NCBI GenBank assembly: GCA_049587755.1
Contig: JBAVEN010000010.1
Span: 62,001 to 126,000, forward strand
DNA length: 64,000 nt
DNA from: Bog-375 sp049587755
GTDB taxonomy: Bacteria; Acidobacteriota; Terriglobia; Bryobacterales; Bryobacteraceae
Reading direction: 5' to 3'
In this document: one piece after another, positions 61,958 to 64,000 of the stretch
How positions within the stretch are numbered: the stretch's first letter is position 1
How the letters are laid out: each line of letters begins with the position of its first letter
Translations under genes and position numbers: made by a program
The notes under the pieces: model-generated
The model's database searches: none
Seen by the model: only the letters and a program-made list of their open reading frames with translations
Told to the model about the DNA's origin: nothing

Positions 61958-62457
61958 GTGACGATATGTCAGAACCGATTCAGCTTGATTCCGCGGCTCA
62001 GGGCGAGCCCAAAACGGTAAAAATTGCGATCATCATCTGCGCCCGGTACCGCGATTGCGGCGGCGGCAAATGTTTCCGTGCGATGCGGGAACGGCGGGGC
62101 GGGTTCGCCCGGTATCCAGCCGAAGCGCAGGTGCAGATCGTCGGCTACTCCAGTTGTGGGGGATGTCCAGGAGGCAACGTGGAAAACGTACCCGCGGAAT
62201 TCCTGAAAAACGGCGCGGACGTGGTGCACCTGGCGACAGGCTTCGTGGTTGGCTATCCGCCTTGCCCGTATATCCGCCAGTTCCAGGCTTTCATCGAAAA
62301 GCAGTATGGCTTGCCGGTGGTAGTGGGAACGCATCCCATTCCACTGAAGTACCTGCAGACGCACAGCCGGCTCCCGTTTTGGGAACAGGCGAACATGCAG
62401 GAGATCGCCGGCCATCTTCTCGCGGAACCTCGCGAGGTGATGGAAGCCTACAATTGA
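61954..62457 (+). CDS. CGGC-domain metal-binding protein
   Basis: 167 residues from ATG 61954, overlapping the racemase stop. IIICARYRDCGGGKCFRAMRERRGGF, IVGYSSCGGCPGGNV and PPCPYIRQFQAFIEKQYGLP include the CGGC signature and further Cys residues that probably bind metal. Found mainly in anaerobes; function unknown. Third gene of the operon. Confidence 0.85.
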   Translation: MSDDMSEPIQLDSAAQGEPKTVKIAIIICARYRDCGGGKCFRAMRERRGGFARYPAEAQVQIVGYSSCGGCPGGNVENVPAEFLKNGADVVHLATGFVVGYPPCPYIRQFQAFIEKQYGLPVVVGTHPIPLKYLQTHSRLPFWEQANMQEIAGHLLAEPREVMEAYN

Positions 62458-62613
62458 GCGGGAGCGGGAACCGCCGCCAGGGCCGGCGCCCAGGCGGAGG
62501 CATGGCCGCACGCGCCCTCATGGAGCAGGAGTTGGTGCGCAGGCGCCGGCTTCCCCTGCCTGGCAGAGAGAAAGGCGGCAGGGGCTAAAAGCCCGATGAG
62601 GAGCGCATATTGC

Positions 62614-62633
62614 GGCACGGCTGAAGCCGTGCC
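62614..62633. repeat. Extragenic palindrome 1
   Basis: GGCACGGC, tetraloop TGAA and GCCGTGCC: perfect 8-bp stem. This GGC-TGAA-GCC form is typical of the short dispersed palindromes of Acidobacteriota. It is part of a 395-bp gap (62458-62852) without a gene. Confidence 0.6.
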
Positions 62634-62666
62634 CTCTCGAAAATGGCCCGCCAGTTGGCCGCGAGA

Positions 62667-62685
62667 GGCGGATTGGCAATCCGCC
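62667..62685. repeat. Extragenic palindrome 2
   Basis: GGCGGATT, loop GGC and AATCCGCC: perfect 8-bp stem 33 bp after palindrome 1. Together they form a composite repeat likely to occur elsewhere in the genome. Confidence 0.6.
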
Positions 62686-62852
62686 GCAGGTTGTCTGGCG
62701 GCCAACCTGCCCCACACGTGCCATTTTCATGCGTTCGGGTGAGGCTTGCCTCATGACGCGACTGATACAAAGCTCACTCGAAGTTCCAGCGTGAAGTTTG
62801 GCTGATTGCGGATGGAGGATGCATGCAGCTCGCTGGTTTCGCCGTTAGAACT

Positions 62853-63311
62853 CTAACTGAGTTGTCTGGGACTCAGCCCCGCGGCCGCAATCAAGCTTGC
62901 ATGCGCGAGATGCCGGCGCTTGCCGCGGACGACCTCCTGAAAAACCTCGCGCAACCGCGCCAGCCCAAGCCGCTCGGCCATGGCCATGCGGCGCTGGTAA
63001 TGTCTCACTGCGAGTTGCGCGCGCGCAACATACTCCTCTATGGATTCGGCAGCGAGTCTGTTGGATCGCCGCTGAGGTCCGGCCCCGGGAGGGACGCCCC
63101 CTAGCACGAGCACCTCGGCGGCCAGCGCCGTAGCGTTCCGCACCGCAGCCGCGGCGCAATGCTCGGCGCGATGCCGAACCGATGCGCGGTGCTGCTGTGA
63201 CGCCGAGTCCACCCGCCACAGGCAATCATCGGCCATTTCGATCTCGTAAAGGATGTCCGTGTTGAGAGCCGCGATGAGAGCTTTGCCGGCGGTGGTGCAG
63301 GTCCAGCTCAT
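62853..63311 (-). CDS. Degenerate bacterioferritin-like protein
   Basis: 152 residues, helical. Length and segments ALIAALNTDILYEIEMADDC, AEVLVLGGVPP, EYVARAQLAVRHYQRRMAMA and FQEVVRGKRRHLAHA follow the bacterioferritin helix order, but the metal ligands of the helix-2 EExxH motif are absent, so iron storage is doubtful. The start lies next to a possible small upstream gene (ATGA contact at 63308-63311). Confidence 0.5.
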   Translation of the reverse strand: MSWTCTTAGKALIAALNTDILYEIEMADDCLWRVDSASQQHRASVRHRAEHCAAAAVRNATALAAEVLVLGGVPPGAGPQRRSNRLAAESIEEYVARAQLAVRHYQRRMAMAERLGLARLREVFQEVVRGKRRHLAHASLIAAAGLSPRQLS

Positions 63312-63502
63312 CGGGAAGCGCCTCCGGCGGTCCTGGCATCCAGCCTGCCTGGTGAGGCCTTATTTTCGCGGCCGGCCGGATCGGATCCGTGGAAGCGGCC
63401 CTTTCTCTTCGGGCGAAAGGAGCGGTGCAATGTGCAGATCGCCCATGGCGGACGTGCGCGCAAAGAGGTTTGAGCGATGCGGGCGGGTGCGGCGAAATGC
63501 AT
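63308..63502 (-). CDS. Possible small basic protein upstream of the ferritin-like gene
   Basis: 64 residues from ATG 63502 with an ideal AAGGAG site 7 nt upstream and an AT-rich promoter-like tract further up (63528-63549). The stop overlaps the next start (ATGA), suggesting coupling. Composition is Arg/Pro/Ala-rich and no family is recognised, so it may be a leader or a chance frame. Confidence 0.35.
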   Translation of the reverse strand: MHFAAPARIAQTSLRARPPWAICTLHRSFRPKRKGRFHGSDPAGRENKASPGRLDARTAGGASR

Positions 63503-63744
63503 GGGTCGTCTCCTTGCCAATACACTAGCATCTATATAAATATATATGCAATCTACATCTATCGCGTCGAGCCCGAGGGGCCGCGGCTCCGGGATCTAAA
63601 GAGGTTAATTATCAACTCGCGGGGTTGCCGGTTCAGAAATGAGGTCCTGTTCGGGCCGGGCCGCAGGCGCCTGGAGCCTTCAGATTAGGTGACGCGGCTT
63701 CTCCAGCCTCCCTGCCCGAGTCGATCCTTCTCATCGCCGCACCT
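63503..63744. other. Intergenic region with AT-rich near-palindrome
   Basis: Holds a 22-bp AT-rich near-palindrome at 63528-63549 (GCAT ends with ATGC) suitable as promoter or operator of the minus-strand genes, possibly of the PadR protein next door. The rest is unremarkable. Confidence 0.4.
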
Positions 63745-64000
63745 TCAGGCCGACTTTCTCCTCGCCCTTGGGCTTTCGGCTGCCAGGCCGCGTGTCACCC
63801 TCACAAAGCGGCTCATCGACCTCGCCACGTGATCCAGAACGGCCGCCCATTCCTGCAGGTGATCTTCCCCCTGGCGTGTCAGTTTGTACACCCGGCGCGC
63901 CGGACCGCTCCTGTCGGTTTCCCACTCCGACACCACGTTGCCGTTCACCTCCAGGGCGCGCAGGGTGCGGTACAAAGCGGCGCGCTCGATGGCCGCGTCG
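63745..64000 (-). CDS. PadR-family transcriptional regulator, 5' end beyond the window
   Basis: At least 85 residues visible; the frame is open to the window edge. ERAALYRTLRALEVNGNVV is the recognition helix region, followed by the wing SEWETDRSGPARRVYKLTRQG and a C-terminal dimerisation helix ending in basic residues. PadR proteins repress nearby genes in response to phenolics or other ligands. Target unknown; the AT-rich near-palindrome at 63528 is a candidate site. Confidence 0.82.
   Translation of the reverse strand, partial: DAAIERAALYRTLRALEVNGNVVSEWETDRSGPARRVYKLTRQGEDHLQEWAAVLDHVARSMSRFVRVTRGLAAESPRARRKSA

Overview
The window is a high-GC bacterial chromosome segment carrying an almost complete dissimilatory sulfate-reduction gene set. 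It contains sat, aprBA, qmoABC, dsrAB, dsrC, dsrL, dsrMKJOP, dsrN and a dsrD-like gene. Gene content resembles uncultured Acidobacteriota that carry dsr/apr/sat loci: DsrL inside a reductive-type cluster, no dsrEFH, and accessory genes of a Bryobacterales/Solibacter flavour (periplasmic SRPBCC protein, TPR and ankyrin proteins, short extragenic palindromes). This taxonomic placement is inference from gene content only.

Layout. (1) 1-3.2 kb, minus strand: a visibly less GC-rich restriction-modification patch with Vsr endonuclease, a NotI-like endonuclease, an unknown nuclease-like protein, a CPxCG zinc protein, a C5-cytosine methyltransferase broken in motif VIII and a ribbon-helix-helix protein. 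A 3' fragment of a tRNA-Pro gene at 3427-3473 looks like an integration site. (2) 3.8-14.3 kb, minus strand: sat followed by a four-gene membrane redox complex, TPR protein, malate dehydrogenase, a cytidylate-kinase-like/BON protein, a kinase-like protein and a DksA-like protein. In the redox complex a NrfD-type quinone subunit is fused to a hexahaem cytochrome. (3) 14.5-20.2 kb: a divergent Cys-rich HTH regulator facing sat, HD protein, APS kinase, dsrN with a dsrD-like gene, response regulator and ankyrin protein. (4) 20.2-30.8 kb: PEP-synthase-like protein, TIGR02186-type membrane protein plus TauE sulfite exporter, DUF202 protein with Arg-Thr repeats, two more cytidylate-kinase-like paralogues, citrate synthase, and a sirohaem-type SUMT fused to a second methyltransferase-like domain. 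Two copies of an approximately 78-bp element lie upstream of tauE and upstream of the second kinase paralogue/gltA.

(5) 31.0-54.9 kb, plus strand: one long, tightly packed block. Order: Cys-rich MarR, aprBA, zinc-ribbon, YkgJ, qmoABC, dsrAB, ferritin-like protein, dsrL, dsrC, RsbRD-like protein, dsrMKJOP, YeiH-type exporter, 56-residue membrane protein, outer-membrane porin, hypothetical, TauE, DUF1634. Together with sat this covers sulfate activation, APS reduction, sulfite reduction, the quinone-linked electron complexes and several sulfur-anion transport candidates. (6) 54.9-64 kb: decayed RraA-like gene, SRPBCC and TPR periplasmic proteins, a sigma54 activator, thioesterase, NifX-like protein, a Thi4-like thiazole synthase/racemase/CGGC operon, palindromic repeats, a degenerate ferritin-like protein, and a PadR regulator cut by the window end.

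How it fits together. Sulfate is activated by Sat and APS is reduced by AprBA with electrons through QmoABC. Sulfite is reduced by DsrAB onto DsrC, with DsrMKJOP recycling DsrC trisulfide and DsrL offering an NAD(P)H link. SUMT and DsrN would supply and amidate sirohaem. The sat-linked hexahaem complex looks like a second DsrMKJOP/Hmc-style conduit. The most promising new material is this fused complex, the three kinase-like/BON paralogues scattered among central-carbon and sulfur genes, the Cys-rich regulators at both sulfur promoters, and the tRNA fragment whose polarity suggests the sulfur locus could lie inside an integrated element.
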